Origin: Bradyrhizobium tropiciagri
GTDB lineage: Bacteria > Pseudomonadota > Alphaproteobacteria > Rhizobiales > Xanthobacteraceae
Assembly: GCF_018130545.1 (NCBI RefSeq)
Contig: NZ_JAFCKF010000003.1
Coordinates: forward strand, 310,001 to 374,000
Reading direction: 5' to 3'
Length of the DNA: 64,000 nt
Under the pieces are notes generated by a model that did not search any database, had not been told where the DNA came from, and saw only the letters and a list, made by a program, of their open reading frames with translations. Positions 16,649 to 24,433 of this stretch are shown one piece after another. How positions within the stretch are numbered: position 1 is the stretch's first letter; the number at the start of each line of letters is the position of its first letter. The translations under genes and the position numbers were made by a program.

Positions 16649-18259
16649 TTATTTATCCAGCCAGACGTCCTCGAAGCGCAGATTGTTGTACTGGCTGTTG
16701 TCGTGCGGATGGAAATTCTTCACATAAGGCTGCCAACAATTGCCGGCCGATGAGTGCAGGATGACCGGTCGCGCCGCATCGTCGACCAGGAGGCGCTCGA
16801 TGTCGAACACGATCTTGCGGCGCTTGTCCTTGTCGACCTCGCGCGATTGAGCGGCGAGGAGCTTGTCGACCTCGGCATTGCAGTACTGGGTGTAATTGCG
16901 CTCCGAATTGCAGGAATAATTCTCGACCAGATTGCCGTCGGGATCGTCGACGCTGACGCCGGTGACATTGAGGCCGATCGTGTAATCCTTGCGCTGCAGC
17001 CGCGAATACCAGCGCGGCGTGTCGAGGATGTCGAGCTCGGCAACGATGTAGATCTTCTTCAACTGGTCGGCGAGGATCACGGCCGGGTCGCGATAGGTCG
17101 GCAAATTGCGGGTCTGGATCTTGATCGACAGCGGTTTGGCATCGCTGTAGCCGAGCTTCTGCATGATCGCCTGCGCGTCCGCGAGGTTCTTCTCGGTGTC
17201 GGGGCCGTAGCCCATCAGCGTCGACAGGAGTTCGGGCGGCATGCCCCACTCGCCTTCCGGCTTGGCCTGCATCGCGCCGCCGAGCCGCCCCGCTCCCTCG
17301 AACAGGATCGAGTTGAACGCCTTGCGATCGAGCGCCAGCGACATCGCCTTGCGGATGTCGGGATTGTCGAACGGCGGATTGACGCGATTGACCAGGAGAT
17401 TGATCTGCAGATTGGTCGACGTCATCTCGCAGATCGCGCTTGGCGAGCGCGCCTTGACGTCCTTCATCAGGGGAATGCTGACATCGGACGGAAAGGTGAT
17501 GTCATAGTCACCGGTCGCGAACGCCAGCATCCGCGTAGCGCGGCTGTCGATCGAGCGCACCGTGATCTCGTCGAGATACGGCCGGTCCTTCTTGAAATAA
17601 TCGGGGTTGCGGACGAGACGGATCGAATCGCCGCGCCGGAACTCGACGAACTTGAACGGGCCGGTGCCGATTGGCTTGGTGCGCATCACCTGCTGCGGCA
17701 CGTGGCAGGGATAGACCACCGAGAAGGCGCTGGCGAGCAAGGCGAGCAGCCCGGGCTGCGGCTCGGTCAATTCGAAGGTCGCTTCATCGTCGCCGTTGAC
17801 GCTGACATCTTTCAGCTTCGAGTACCAGACCTTGCGCGGATTGCGCTTGAAGTCTTGTGTTTTGGAGTCTTGGGTCTCGCTCTTGCCGATCAGCATCCGC
17901 CAGGTGCATTGCACGTCCTTGGCCGTGAACGGTTGGCCGTCGTGCCACTTCACGCCGTGATGCAGCTTGAAAGTGAGCTTGGTATTGGTGGAATCCCACG
18001 ACCAGCTCTCGGCGAGATCGGGGATCACGGTGTCGATGGATTCGTGCACCTTGGCCGGATCGAACACCACGAGGTTGTTGAAGACCGCCGCGAACGGCAT
18101 CACCGAGGCGATGGTGGATTCCTCGAGCAGCGAGGTCGAGGGCGGATTGTCGTTGTGATAGAGCCGCAGCGTGCCGCCCCTCTTCTGCGCCAATGCCGGG
18201 CTCGTGGCCATAGCAACGATGCCCAACGCAATGACAAATGCAGACAGTTTGAGCGACAT
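16649..18259 (-). CDS. ABC transporter substrate-binding protein (peptide family 5)
   Basis: This 536-residue periplasmic solute-binding protein is of the DppA/OppA class. It begins with a signal peptide ending ATSPALA-QKRGGTLRLY. Family motifs include LAESWSWDSTNTKLTFKLHHGVKWHDG, FTAKDV and GTGPFKFVEF. The ATG at 18259 gives a normal signal peptide. No permease or ATPase gene lies beside it, so it is an orphan binding protein that must pair with a transporter elsewhere. It is oriented opposite to Anbu and shares a 303-bp upstream region with it. A peptide-binding role beside a peptide-tagging/peptidase locus is suggestive but unproven. Confidence 0.9.
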   Translation of the reverse strand: MSLKLSAFVIALGIVAMATSPALAQKRGGTLRLYHNDNPPSTSLLEESTIASVMPFAAVFNNLVVFDPAKVHESIDTVIPDLAESWSWDSTNTKLTFKLHHGVKWHDGQPFTAKDVQCTWRMLIGKSETQDSKTQDFKRNPRKVWYSKLKDVSVNGDDEATFELTEPQPGLLALLASAFSVVYPCHVPQQVMRTKPIGTGPFKFVEFRRGDSIRLVRNPDYFKKDRPYLDEITVRSIDSRATRMLAFATGDYDITFPSDVSIPLMKDVKARSPSAICEMTSTNLQINLLVNRVNPPFDNPDIRKAMSLALDRKAFNSILFEGAGRLGGAMQAKPEGEWGMPPELLSTLMGYGPDTEKNLADAQAIMQKLGYSDAKPLSIKIQTRNLPTYRDPAVILADQLKKIYIVAELDILDTPRWYSRLQRKDYTIGLNVTGVSVDDPDGNLVENYSCNSERNYTQYCNAEVDKLLAAQSREVDKDKRRKIVFDIERLLVDDAARPVILHSSAGNCWQPYVKNFHPHDNSQYNNLRFEDVWLDK

Positions 18260-18562
18260 TCTCGCCTCCCGGACTTCTTGTTGTTTTGTCGATTGCAGGC
18301 AGTCGACCACAGGGTCCGATGCGCCGCAATGACTGGGGATGCGGATCAATGCCGGCTGCGTACAACGCAGGGCAAGGCCGGCGCCCTGCAACTCCGAACC
18401 GTCGCCGGCTGGAACAGGCGCCGGCAGGTGATGTCCGTGATCGGGCCCTCCCCGTTTTGACCGGCTGCCGCATGTCCCGTCACGGGGAATTGGGGTTGGA
18501 TGCATCCGCGAAATTGGCTACACGTTTCCCCGCCGAGACATGCGGATCGTTGGGGACCGGAA
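18260..18562. other. Divergent control region between binding protein and Anbu
   Basis: This gap of 303 bp carries the promoters for two divergent genes. I see no convincing sigma-70 pair, palindrome or riboswitch. The frames that remain open here look like high-GC noise. GGGACCGGAA lies just upstream of the Anbu ATG. Confidence 0.4.
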
Positions 18563-19324
18563 ATGACCTATTGCTGCGGAATTCTGGTGCGCGACGGCCT
18601 CGTCATGATCGCCGATACCCGCACCAATGCCGGTCTCGACAACGTCTCGACCTTCCGCAAGCTGCACATCTTCGAAAAGCCCGGCGACCGCATCATGGCG
18701 ATCGCCAGCGCCGGCAATCTCGCGATCAGCCAGTCGGTGCTGTCGACCCTGACCGAGGGCATGGAAAATCCGGACACCGGCGAGCTCGAGACGCTGATGA
18801 ACGCGCCGACCATGTTCCAGGCGGCGCAGCGGATCGGCCGCGCCATCCGCTCGGTGCATGCCACCGAGGGCGATGCGCTGCGCTCGGAAGACATCTCGTT
18901 CGACGTCTCGTTCCTGTTCGGCGGCCAGATCCAGGGCTCGCGGATGCGGCTGTTCATGGTCTACACTGCCGGCAACTTCATCGAATGCACCACCGACACG
19001 CCGTATTTGCAGATCGGCGAGCACAAATACGGCAAGCCGGTGCTCGATCGCGCCATGCATTACGACGTCGAGCTCTACGAGGCGCTCAAAACGGGGCTGA
19101 TCTCGATGGATTCGACGATGCGCTCCAATCTCGGCGTCGGCCTGCCGATCGACGTGCTGGTGGTGCGCGCCGACGCCTGCGTGGCCGACCTCAACCACCG
19201 CATCGAGGCCGGCGAGCCCTATTTCCACGATTTGCGCTCGCGCTGGTCGGCGGCGCTGCGCGCGGCACACCAGAACATTCCACGCCCACCCTACAAGAAC
19301 GAAACCGAAGCAAAAACCAAGTAA
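18563..19324 (+). CDS. Anbu proteasome-related peptidase
   Basis: This 253-residue protein belongs to the Ntn-hydrolase superfamily, the Anbu (bacterial proteasome-like) group. Removal of Met1 would expose Thr as catalytic residue 1: the sequence starts MTYCCGILVRDGLVMIADTR. Counting from that Thr, Asp17 lies in ADTRTN and Lys32 in FRKLHIF, matching the Thr1-Asp17-Lys33 layout of proteasome beta subunits. SAGNLAIS and the TMRSNLGVGLPID segment are also as expected. I chose the ATG at 18563, as any longer start would bury the catalytic Thr. Anbu is normally clustered with permuted ATP-grasp, alpha-E and transglutaminase. An SDR starts 12 bases downstream. Confidence 0.93.
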   Translation: MTYCCGILVRDGLVMIADTRTNAGLDNVSTFRKLHIFEKPGDRIMAIASAGNLAISQSVLSTLTEGMENPDTGELETLMNAPTMFQAAQRIGRAIRSVHATEGDALRSEDISFDVSFLFGGQIQGSRMRLFMVYTAGNFIECTTDTPYLQIGEHKYGKPVLDRAMHYDVELYEALKTGLISMDSTMRSNLGVGLPIDVLVVRADACVADLNHRIEAGEPYFHDLRSRWSAALRAAHQNIPRPPYKNETEAKTK

Positions 19325-19336
19325 GAGGAAACTCGG

Positions 19337-20098
19337 ATGACTGAGGCAACCCGCAAGATCGCACTCGTGACCGGTGCAGGCACCGGCGTCGGACGCGCCG
19401 CGTCGCTCGCTCTGATGGACAAGGGCTACACCGTGGTGCTGGTCGGGCGCCGCCTGGAGATGCTGGAGGAGACCGCCAAGCTCGGTCCCGCCGGCAAGAG
19501 CCTGTGCGTCACCGCCGACATGGCCAACCCGGCCGCGATCGCCGCGCTGTTCGACAAGGTGAAGGCGACCTACGGCCGGCTCGACGTTCTGTTCAACAAC
19601 GCCGGCATGGGCGCTCCGCCGGTGCATTTCGAGGATCTGCCGCTCGAGCAGTGGCAAGCCGTGGTCAACACCAACCTCACCGCGCCGTTCCTGTGCACCC
19701 AGCACGCCTTCCGCATCATGAAGGACCAGACGCCGCGCGGCGGCCGCATCATCAACAACGGCTCGATCTCGGCGCATGCGCCGCGGCCGTTCTCAGCGGC
19801 CTACACCTCGACCAAGCACGCCATCACCGGCCTCACCAAGGCCTCCAACCTCGACGGCCGGATGTATGACATCGCGGTCGGCCAGGTCGATATCGGCAAT
19901 GCCGCGACCCCGATGACCGATCGCATGGTCAACGGCCCCGGCGTGCTGCAGCCGGACGGCACCACCAAGCACGAGCCGCGCATGGATGCGAAGGCGGTCG
20001 GCGATGCCGTCGCCTACATGGCCGGCCTGCCGCTCGACGCCAACGTGCTGTTCATGACGGTGATGGCGACCAAGATGCCATTCGTCGGCCGGGGCTGA
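19337..20098 (+). CDS. SDR family oxidoreductase
   Basis: This 253-residue classical short-chain dehydrogenase has the cofactor loop [10 protein letters not shown] (about 13-22), NNAGMG, and the catalytic Ser-Tyr-Lys in NGSISAHAP and YTSTKHA. It starts 12 bases after the Anbu stop with AGAGGAAA as ribosome site, so it is probably co-transcribed with the peptidase. The link may only be positional. Its alcohol or ketone substrate is unknown. Confidence 0.9.
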   Translation: MTEATRKIALVTGAGTGVGRAASLALMDKGYTVVLVGRRLEMLEETAKLGPAGKSLCVTADMANPAAIAALFDKVKATYGRLDVLFNNAGMGAPPVHFEDLPLEQWQAVVNTNLTAPFLCTQHAFRIMKDQTPRGGRIINNGSISAHAPRPFSAAYTSTKHAITGLTKASNLDGRMYDIAVGQVDIGNAATPMTDRMVNGPGVLQPDGTTKHEPRMDAKAVGDAVAYMAGLPLDANVLFMTVMATKMPFVGRG

Positions 20099-20132
20099 TC
20101 TTCGCGTTCTCCCCGCTTGCGGCAGGGCTACA

Positions 20133-20169
20133 CGACGGCATGGCCGGGCTTGTCCCGGCGATGCCGTCG
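20133..20169. repeat. Dispersed hairpin, GGCCGGGCTTGTCCCGG type
   Basis: A 37-bp near-perfect inverted repeat: CGACGGCAT and ATGCCGTCG form the outer arms, and GCCGGG and CCCGGC the inner ones. It lies 35 bp after the SDR stop, between convergent genes, and may also terminate transcription. It belongs to a palindromic repeat class common in Bradyrhizobium-like genomes. Confidence 0.7.
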
Positions 20170-20176
20170 CAGCGGC

Positions 20177-20303
20177 GCTGTCAAAAATACTGAAAACAAC
20201 CCCATGCACAGTAGCCGGCTGCCTGCCGGCGTCCGACAAGGCAACTTGACACGTCGGGCAACTCAGTAGTATTTTTCCATTATTCCGAAATCGTGCAGGC
20301 GCT
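20177..20303. repeat. AT-richer dispersed element next to the hairpin
   Basis: The segment from TGTCAAAAATACTGAAAAC to TATTCCGAAATCGTGC is markedly less GC-rich than its surroundings. It contains AACCCCATGCACAGTAG and TTGACACGTCGGGCAA. I recognise this layout as a recurrent Bradyrhizobium intergenic element rather than a gene. Its ends TGTCAAAAATACT and AGTAGTATTTTTCC are partly complementary (AAAATACT against AGTATTTT), so it could fold. No open frame of note. Confidence 0.5.
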
Positions 20304-20334
20304 CCTCGCAATGACGGCTGGCGGGAGCGCCGCC

Positions 20335-21558
20335 CTACTCCAGCTTCTCGACATCCCGTAGCGTCGGGAACAGCTTCATCCAGAGCAGCGCGACCGCGAC
20401 GGTGGCGACGCCACCGAGCACGGCCGACGGCACGGCGCCGAGCAGCGCCGCGGTGACGCCGCTCTCGAACTGCCCGAGCTGGTTCGAGGCGTTGATGAAC
20501 AGGAAATTGACCGCGCCGACGCGCCCGCGCATCTCGTCGGGGGTGGCAAGCTGCACCAGCGAGAAGCGGATCACGACGCTGATCGTGTCGGCGGCGCCGA
20601 GCACCGCGAGCGCCAGCACCGATAGCCACATCCAGTGCGACAGCGCGAACACCACGGTGGCGACGCCGAACACGATCACCGCCTGGAACATGCGCATGCC
20701 GACGCGGCGGTTGATGGTGTGGCGCGCCAGCACCATCGTCATCAAGAGCGCACCGACCGCGGGCGCGGCACGCAGGATACCGAGGCCGAGCGGGCCGGCC
20801 TGCAGGATGTCGCGGGCATAGATCGGCAGCAGCGCGGTGACACCGCCGAACAGCACCGCGAACAGATCGAGCGAGATGGTGCCGAGGATCGCCGGATTGC
20901 GGCGCACGAAGGTGACGCCGGCAAACAGATCGTCCGACGATCCGCCGTTCTTCACCGGCGCCTGCTGCAAGCGGCCGATGCCGCTGGTGAGCAGCGCGCC
21001 GAACAGCCAGAACACCATCATGATGCCGTAGGGCGCGCCCGGCATCAGCGCATAGGCGAAGCCGCCGAGCGCGGGGCCGGTGATGGTTGCGACCTGCGCC
21101 GCACCGCTCGAGATCGCGGTCGCCCGCTGCAACGATCCCTGCGGCGCGATCAGCGGCAGCAGCGCGGCGGTCGCCGGGCTCTCGAACGCGCCGGCGATGC
21201 CGAGCACGAAGGTCGCGACGAAGATCTGGATCTCGGAAATGGTGCCGGCAAAAGTGCTTCCGGCGAGAAACAATGCGGTCAGCGCCTCCGCCACCTGGCA
21301 GGCCTGCACCACGCGCTTACGCTCGAAGCGATCGGCGGCGTGACCGGCAACGAACACCAGCAGCGCGGTCGGCAGGAACTGCACCAAGCCGACCATGCCG
21401 AGATCGAACGCGCTGCCGGTCAGGTCATAGATCTGCCAGCCGATCGCCACCGCGCCGATCTGGCTGGAGAAGCGCGACAGGCTGCGCGACGACAAAAAGA
21501 ACAGGAAGGGTCTGTGGCCTAGCAGATCGCGGGCGCCGGCCGGCGTGACGGAGGACAT
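20335..21558 (-). CDS. MFS transporter, exporter type
   Basis: This 407-residue inner-membrane protein of the major facilitator superfamily has about 12 hydrophobic segments. LLVFVAGHAADRFERKRV is the signature loop between segments 2 and 3. The group resembles the MFS_3/EntS exporters. The ATG at 21558 gives MSSVTPAGARDLLGHRPF; a longer frame up to 21594 is less likely. It diverges from the NupC-type gene with 116 bp between them. The substrate is unknown; drugs or siderophores are typical for relatives. Confidence 0.87.
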   Translation of the reverse strand: MSSVTPAGARDLLGHRPFLFFLSSRSLSRFSSQIGAVAIGWQIYDLTGSAFDLGMVGLVQFLPTALLVFVAGHAADRFERKRVVQACQVAEALTALFLAGSTFAGTISEIQIFVATFVLGIAGAFESPATAALLPLIAPQGSLQRATAISSGAAQVATITGPALGGFAYALMPGAPYGIMMVFWLFGALLTSGIGRLQQAPVKNGGSSDDLFAGVTFVRRNPAILGTISLDLFAVLFGGVTALLPIYARDILQAGPLGLGILRAAPAVGALLMTMVLARHTINRRVGMRMFQAVIVFGVATVVFALSHWMWLSVLALAVLGAADTISVVIRFSLVQLATPDEMRGRVGAVNFLFINASNQLGQFESGVTAALLGAVPSAVLGGVATVAVALLWMKLFPTLRDVEKLE

Positions 21559-21674
21559 GGATGATTGCGTGGCCGAGCGCCTGCAACTTGTCAATGGCAG
21601 GAAGGAGAACGCGCAACAGCATTGCGCTGCGCGAGGCCCCTGCCCATAATTGCGTGCGGGTTCTTGGGGGCGTG

Positions 21675-22925
21675 ATGCTGCAGTTGCAATCGGCGTTCGG
21701 CGTGGTGGCGTTGCTCGTGATCGCCTGGGTGTTGAGCGAGAATCGGAGCCTCGTATCGCTGCGGCAGGCGGCGATCGGGCTCGTCGTCACCGTCGTCACC
21801 GCACTGGTGCTGATCAAGGTGCCGCTGGTGACGCAGGCGTTCGGCGCGATCAACGATGCGGTCGGCACCATCGCCGCGGCGACGCGCGCCGGCACCGCCT
21901 TCGTGTTCGGCTATGTCGGTGGCGGTCCGGCGCCGTTCGACCCGAAGGCGCCGGGCTCGGATTTCATCCTCGCCTTCCAGGCGCTGCCGATCGTGCTGGT
22001 CATGAGCGTGCTGACGACGCTGCTGTTCTATTGGCGGGTGCTGCCGCCTGTGGTGCGCGGCATGGCCTGGATCCTCGAGCGCACGCTCGGCGTGGGCGGC
22101 GCAGTCGGCCTCTCGACCGCGGCCAACATCTTCCTCGGCATGGTGGAAGCCCCGCTGTTCATCCGCCCCTATCTGGCGCAGCTCAGCCGCAGCGAATTGT
22201 TTCTGGTGATGACCGGCGGCATGGCCGGGATCGCCGGCACCGTGCTGGTGCTGTACGCCACGCTGCTGGCGCCGCTGATCCCCGATGCCGCCGCGCATTT
22301 CGTCATCGCCTCGGTGCTCGGCGCACCGGCCGCCATCCTGGTCAGCCTGATCATGGTGCCGGAGACGACGGACAAGCGCACCGGCGGGTCGCTCGATGAT
22401 CCTGACGTCCAGGTATCGTCGACGATGGACGCCATCGTGAAGGGCACGGCGGCGGGGCTCGAGCTGCTGATGAACATCATCGCGATGCTGCTGGTGCTGG
22501 TCGCGCTGGTCTATCTCGCCAACAAGATCATCGGCCTGCTGCCGGAGATCGGCGGCGCGAAGATCTCGCTGCAACGGCTGCTCGGCTACGTGATGGCGCC
22601 GGTGTGCTGGCTGATGGGCTTGCCCTGGCCGCAGGCGATCACGGCGGGCAGCCTGATGGGCACCAAGACCGTGCTGAACGAGCTGATCGCCTATGTCGAC
22701 CTCTCGAAGCTCGGCCCCGACGCGCTCGATCCGCGCTCGCGGCTGATCATGCTCTATGCGATGTGCGGCTTTGCCAACTTCGCGAGCCTCGGCATCATGA
22801 TCGGCGGCCTCGGCATCATGGCGCCCGGGCGCCGCGACGAGATCAACGCGCTCGGGCTGAAGTCGATCGTCTCGGGCACGCTGACGACATGCCTGATGGG
22901 CGCGATCGTGGGGATGATGACGTGA
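21675..22925 (+). CDS. NupC-family concentrative nucleoside transporter
   Basis: This 416-residue inner-membrane protein is of the CNT family, which imports nucleosides with protons or sodium. It begins MLQLQSAFGVVALLVIAWVLSENR. Conserved segments include FFLGMVEAPLFIRPY-like text (NIFLGMVEAPLFIRPYLA), the re-entrant LMGTKTVLNELIAY, and CGFANFASLGIMIGGLG. The ATG at 21675 follows a GTG by one codon. The open frame upstream contains no membrane segment and is rejected. A repeat of the CGTCATTCCGGG type follows the stop. Confidence 0.92.
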   Translation: MLQLQSAFGVVALLVIAWVLSENRSLVSLRQAAIGLVVTVVTALVLIKVPLVTQAFGAINDAVGTIAAATRAGTAFVFGYVGGGPAPFDPKAPGSDFILAFQALPIVLVMSVLTTLLFYWRVLPPVVRGMAWILERTLGVGGAVGLSTAANIFLGMVEAPLFIRPYLAQLSRSELFLVMTGGMAGIAGTVLVLYATLLAPLIPDAAAHFVIASVLGAPAAILVSLIMVPETTDKRTGGSLDDPDVQVSSTMDAIVKGTAAGLELLMNIIAMLLVLVALVYLANKIIGLLPEIGGAKISLQRLLGYVMAPVCWLMGLPWPQAITAGSLMGTKTVLNELIAYVDLSKLGPDALDPRSRLIMLYAMCGFANFASLGIMIGGLGIMAPGRRDEINALGLKSIVSGTLTTCLMGAIVGMMT

Positions 22926-22934
22926 CGACTACGG

Positions 22935-23059
22935 TCGTCACTCCGGGCCTCGCGTAGCGAGAACCCGGAATCCATTGTGCCGCCGGTTATGCCGATAAAT
23001 GGATTCCGAGCTCGCGCCGCGCGCGCCCTCAGGTGCGCAATTGCGCACCGGGGAATGAC
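22935..23059. repeat. Dispersed repeat, CATTCCGGG...GGGGAATGAC type, copy 1
   Basis: The region begins GTCACTCCGGGCCTCGCG and ends CCGGGGAATGAC. Its last 34 bp (23026-23059) are identical to 31812-31845. They contain the perfect 18-bp palindrome GGTGCGCAATTGCGCACC. It lies between two convergent stop codons. Confidence 0.75.
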
Positions 23060-23065
23060 AGGAAT

Positions 23066-23632
23066 TTACGCCTTCAACTCCACCGTCTTGAATTCCGCCG
23101 GCAGGATCACTTCCAGCAGTTCGACGTCGTCGGAATAATCCAGGATCATGTGCTTGATGCGCGGCGGCTGGGTCCAGGCGCTGCCTTCTTTCATCAGCGT
23201 CTCGCCCTCGCCTTCCATATACGTCTTCACCCACCCCTTGAGCACATAGACCATCTGGAAGTCGATATCGTGGAAGTGCAGCTTCGACACTTCATCCGGA
23301 TTGCACGGTCCCTGCAACCGGATCACATGCGCCTGCGCGAGGCCGTGTGAGGCGGCTGAAATGCCGAGGTCGCGGTACTTGGCGTAGGCGCGCAGCCCGT
23401 CGGCCTTGAAATCCTCTTCGCGGTGATGGCTGATCGCGACGCGCTGCTTCGGCCGTGCCTTCGTTGCGGCCTTGGTCGCTGATTTCGGCGCGCTCTTCTT
23501 CGCCGCCGAGACGCGGCCCTTGGACTTGATGGTCTTGCGTGCGGACGATTTTTTGGCACCGGCGCCGAGCCCGGTCCATTTCTTCTTCACCGCGGTCTTG
23601 GCTGCGGATCTTGATGCCGTCTTCTTGGCCAT
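23066..23632 (-). CDS. Cupin protein with histone H1-like basic tail
   Basis: This 188-residue protein has two parts. Residues 1 to about 65 are almost only Lys, Ala, Ser, Arg and Thr (MAKKTASRSAAKTAVKKKW onwards, with repeats such as AKKS and SAPKSATKAATKARPK), like the tail of histone H1 or of HU-type proteins. The rest is a small cupin barrel: KLHFHDIDFQMVYVLKGWVK supplies metal-binding His residues and PPRIKHMILDYSDDVELLEVILP closes the barrel. The cupin part suggests ligand or metal binding, and the tail suggests DNA or RNA binding. I chose the ATG at 23632, just where the basic tail begins. Upstream lies a TGGGTGGGCA repeat. Confidence 0.8.
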   Translation of the reverse strand: MAKKTASRSAAKTAVKKKWTGLGAGAKKSSARKTIKSKGRVSAAKKSAPKSATKAATKARPKQRVAISHHREEDFKADGLRAYAKYRDLGISAASHGLAQAHVIRLQGPCNPDEVSKLHFHDIDFQMVYVLKGWVKTYMEGEGETLMKEGSAWTQPPRIKHMILDYSDDVELLEVILPAEFKTVELKA

Positions 23633-23687
23633 TGTTCGCCTCCCGTCTTCTTGTGACGAACGAAGGCTAACACAAGTCGCGCAATGG

Positions 23688-23724
23688 TGGGTGGGCAAAG
23701 GCGCGTGAGCGCCGTGCCCACCCA
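23688..23724. repeat. Short TGGGTGGGCA palindrome, relative of the 5.9-kb repeat
   Basis: Arms TGGGTGGGCA and TGCCCACCCA (10 bp, perfect) flank AAGGCGCGTGAGCGCCG, which can itself fold. It belongs to the same family as the element at 5920-6005. It lies between the usg stop and the cupin start and could end the usg transcript. Confidence 0.75.
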
Positions 23725-23748
23725 ACGTCCCGAACTACTGATCGGCCT

Positions 23749-24039
23749 TCAATGCAGCCGGAAGACGCCGTCGACCGCGCGCAACTCCGCCGGCTTGACC
23801 AGCTTGGAATGCGCCACCGTCACCGAGAACAACGGGCCCTCGAGCTTCTGCTGCCAGAAGGAGAGGAAATCCTGCAGCGCCGGAAATTTCGGAAACAGGT
23901 CGTAGTTCTGCCAGACATAGGTCTGCAGCAACGAGGGATGATCCGGCATCCGATAGAGGATTTGCGCCGTCGTCAGCCCGTACCCCAGCAACTGCTTCCG
24001 GAAATCGTCGGAAACAACCCCACCAACTCGCGAGACCAT
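23749..24039 (-). CDS. usg: Usg family protein
   Basis: This 96-residue protein matches the small Usg family of alphaproteobacteria. It contains FRKQLLGYGLTTAQILYRMPDHP, LLQTYVWQNYDLFPKFPAL and FLSFWQQKLEGPLFSVTVAH. The length is the whole family length. Its ATG is preceded by GGAGG at good spacing. No function is established, and the name only reflects an old map position upstream of another gene. It faces away from groESL, sharing a 394-bp control region. Confidence 0.88.
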   Translation of the reverse strand: MVSRVGGVVSDDFRKQLLGYGLTTAQILYRMPDHPSLLQTYVWQNYDLFPKFPALQDFLSFWQQKLEGPLFSVTVAHSKLVKPAELRAVDGVFRLH

Positions 24040-24112
24040 GCCAACCTCCTGTGACGGAGCGCATTCACATGGTGGCCGACCTTCCCCGCCGGACCACCGG
24101 CAATGGATGCGC

Positions 24113-24131
24113 TCACATGAGAGAAATGTGA
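24113..24131. promoter_or_regulatory. TCACAT/ATGTGA inverted repeat upstream of usg
   Basis: TCACAT and ATGTGA are perfect 6-bp arms with a 7-bp spacer GAGAGAA. It is 74 bp upstream of the usg ATG, in the shared usg-groES region. A related TCACATGGTGG lies at 24065, close to the gene. It may be a regulator site; the protein is unknown. Confidence 0.35.
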
Positions 24132-24275
24132 CGCACGCGACTAACCCATCTCAAGCCTAAATGTTTAATAGGTTGTTGAAATTTCGTGCGTTGGCAGCAG
24201 CTTACCGCATCTGCTAATAGCCCCTTCGGCCCCTCGGGCCGGCATTAAGCATGCCGAAATGATCTCGGCATCCTG

Positions 24276-24302
24276 CTGGCAGCCGTCATTCGCGAGTGCC
24301 AA
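24276..24302. promoter_or_regulatory. Degenerate CIRCE-like element
   Basis: CTGGCAGCC - 9 bp - GAGTGCCAA. The right half is a perfect CIRCE half, and the left half differs from CTGGCACTC at two positions. The 9-bp spacer is correct. It lies 60 bp before the main CIRCE start and could be a second HrcA site or a decayed one. Confidence 0.45.
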
Positions 24303-24320
24303 TTTTTCTGCTAGAGGCAC

Positions 24321-24349
24321 TTGCCCGCCGCCAAGGCTTGGCCTATCTC
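24321..24349 (+). promoter_or_regulatory. Candidate groESL sigma-70-type promoter
   Basis: TTGCCC (24321-24326) and TATCTC (24344-24349) are 17 bp apart. Transcription would start near 24356, just before the CIRCE operator, the usual arrangement for HrcA repression. A heat-shock sigma-32 promoter is not obvious. Confidence 0.5.
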
Positions 24350-24362
24350 CTGCCCAACCAGT

Positions 24363-24389
24363 CTGGCACTCGCTCGGCTGGACTGCTAA
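24363..24389. promoter_or_regulatory. CIRCE operator (HrcA site) of groESL
   Basis: CTGGCACTC - GCTCGGCTG - GACTGCTAA. It matches the CIRCE consensus (TTAGCACTC-N9-GAGTGCTAA and variants) at all but one position of the right half, with the standard 9-bp spacer. It lies 45 bp before the groES ATG. HrcA repressor would bind here at normal temperature. Confidence 0.85.
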
Positions 24390-24433
24390 CTCTCCAAAAA
24401 TCTACAGCATCCGCAAATATTTAGGAGGACTGC

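Noticed and set aside
16754-18460. 568-residue open frame antisense to the binding protein
   Set aside because: The sense frame has a signal peptide and family motifs. The antisense one is Asp/Arg/Gly-rich noise.
20635-21522. 295-residue open frame antisense to the MFS gene
   Set aside because: Its sequence is low-complexity Arg/Asp/His/Gln, a typical shadow of a hydrophobic protein.
24294-24322. GAGTGCC ... GGCACTT as a further CIRCE
   Set aside because: The half-sites are in the wrong orientation and the spacing is not 9 bp, so only the two elements listed were kept.
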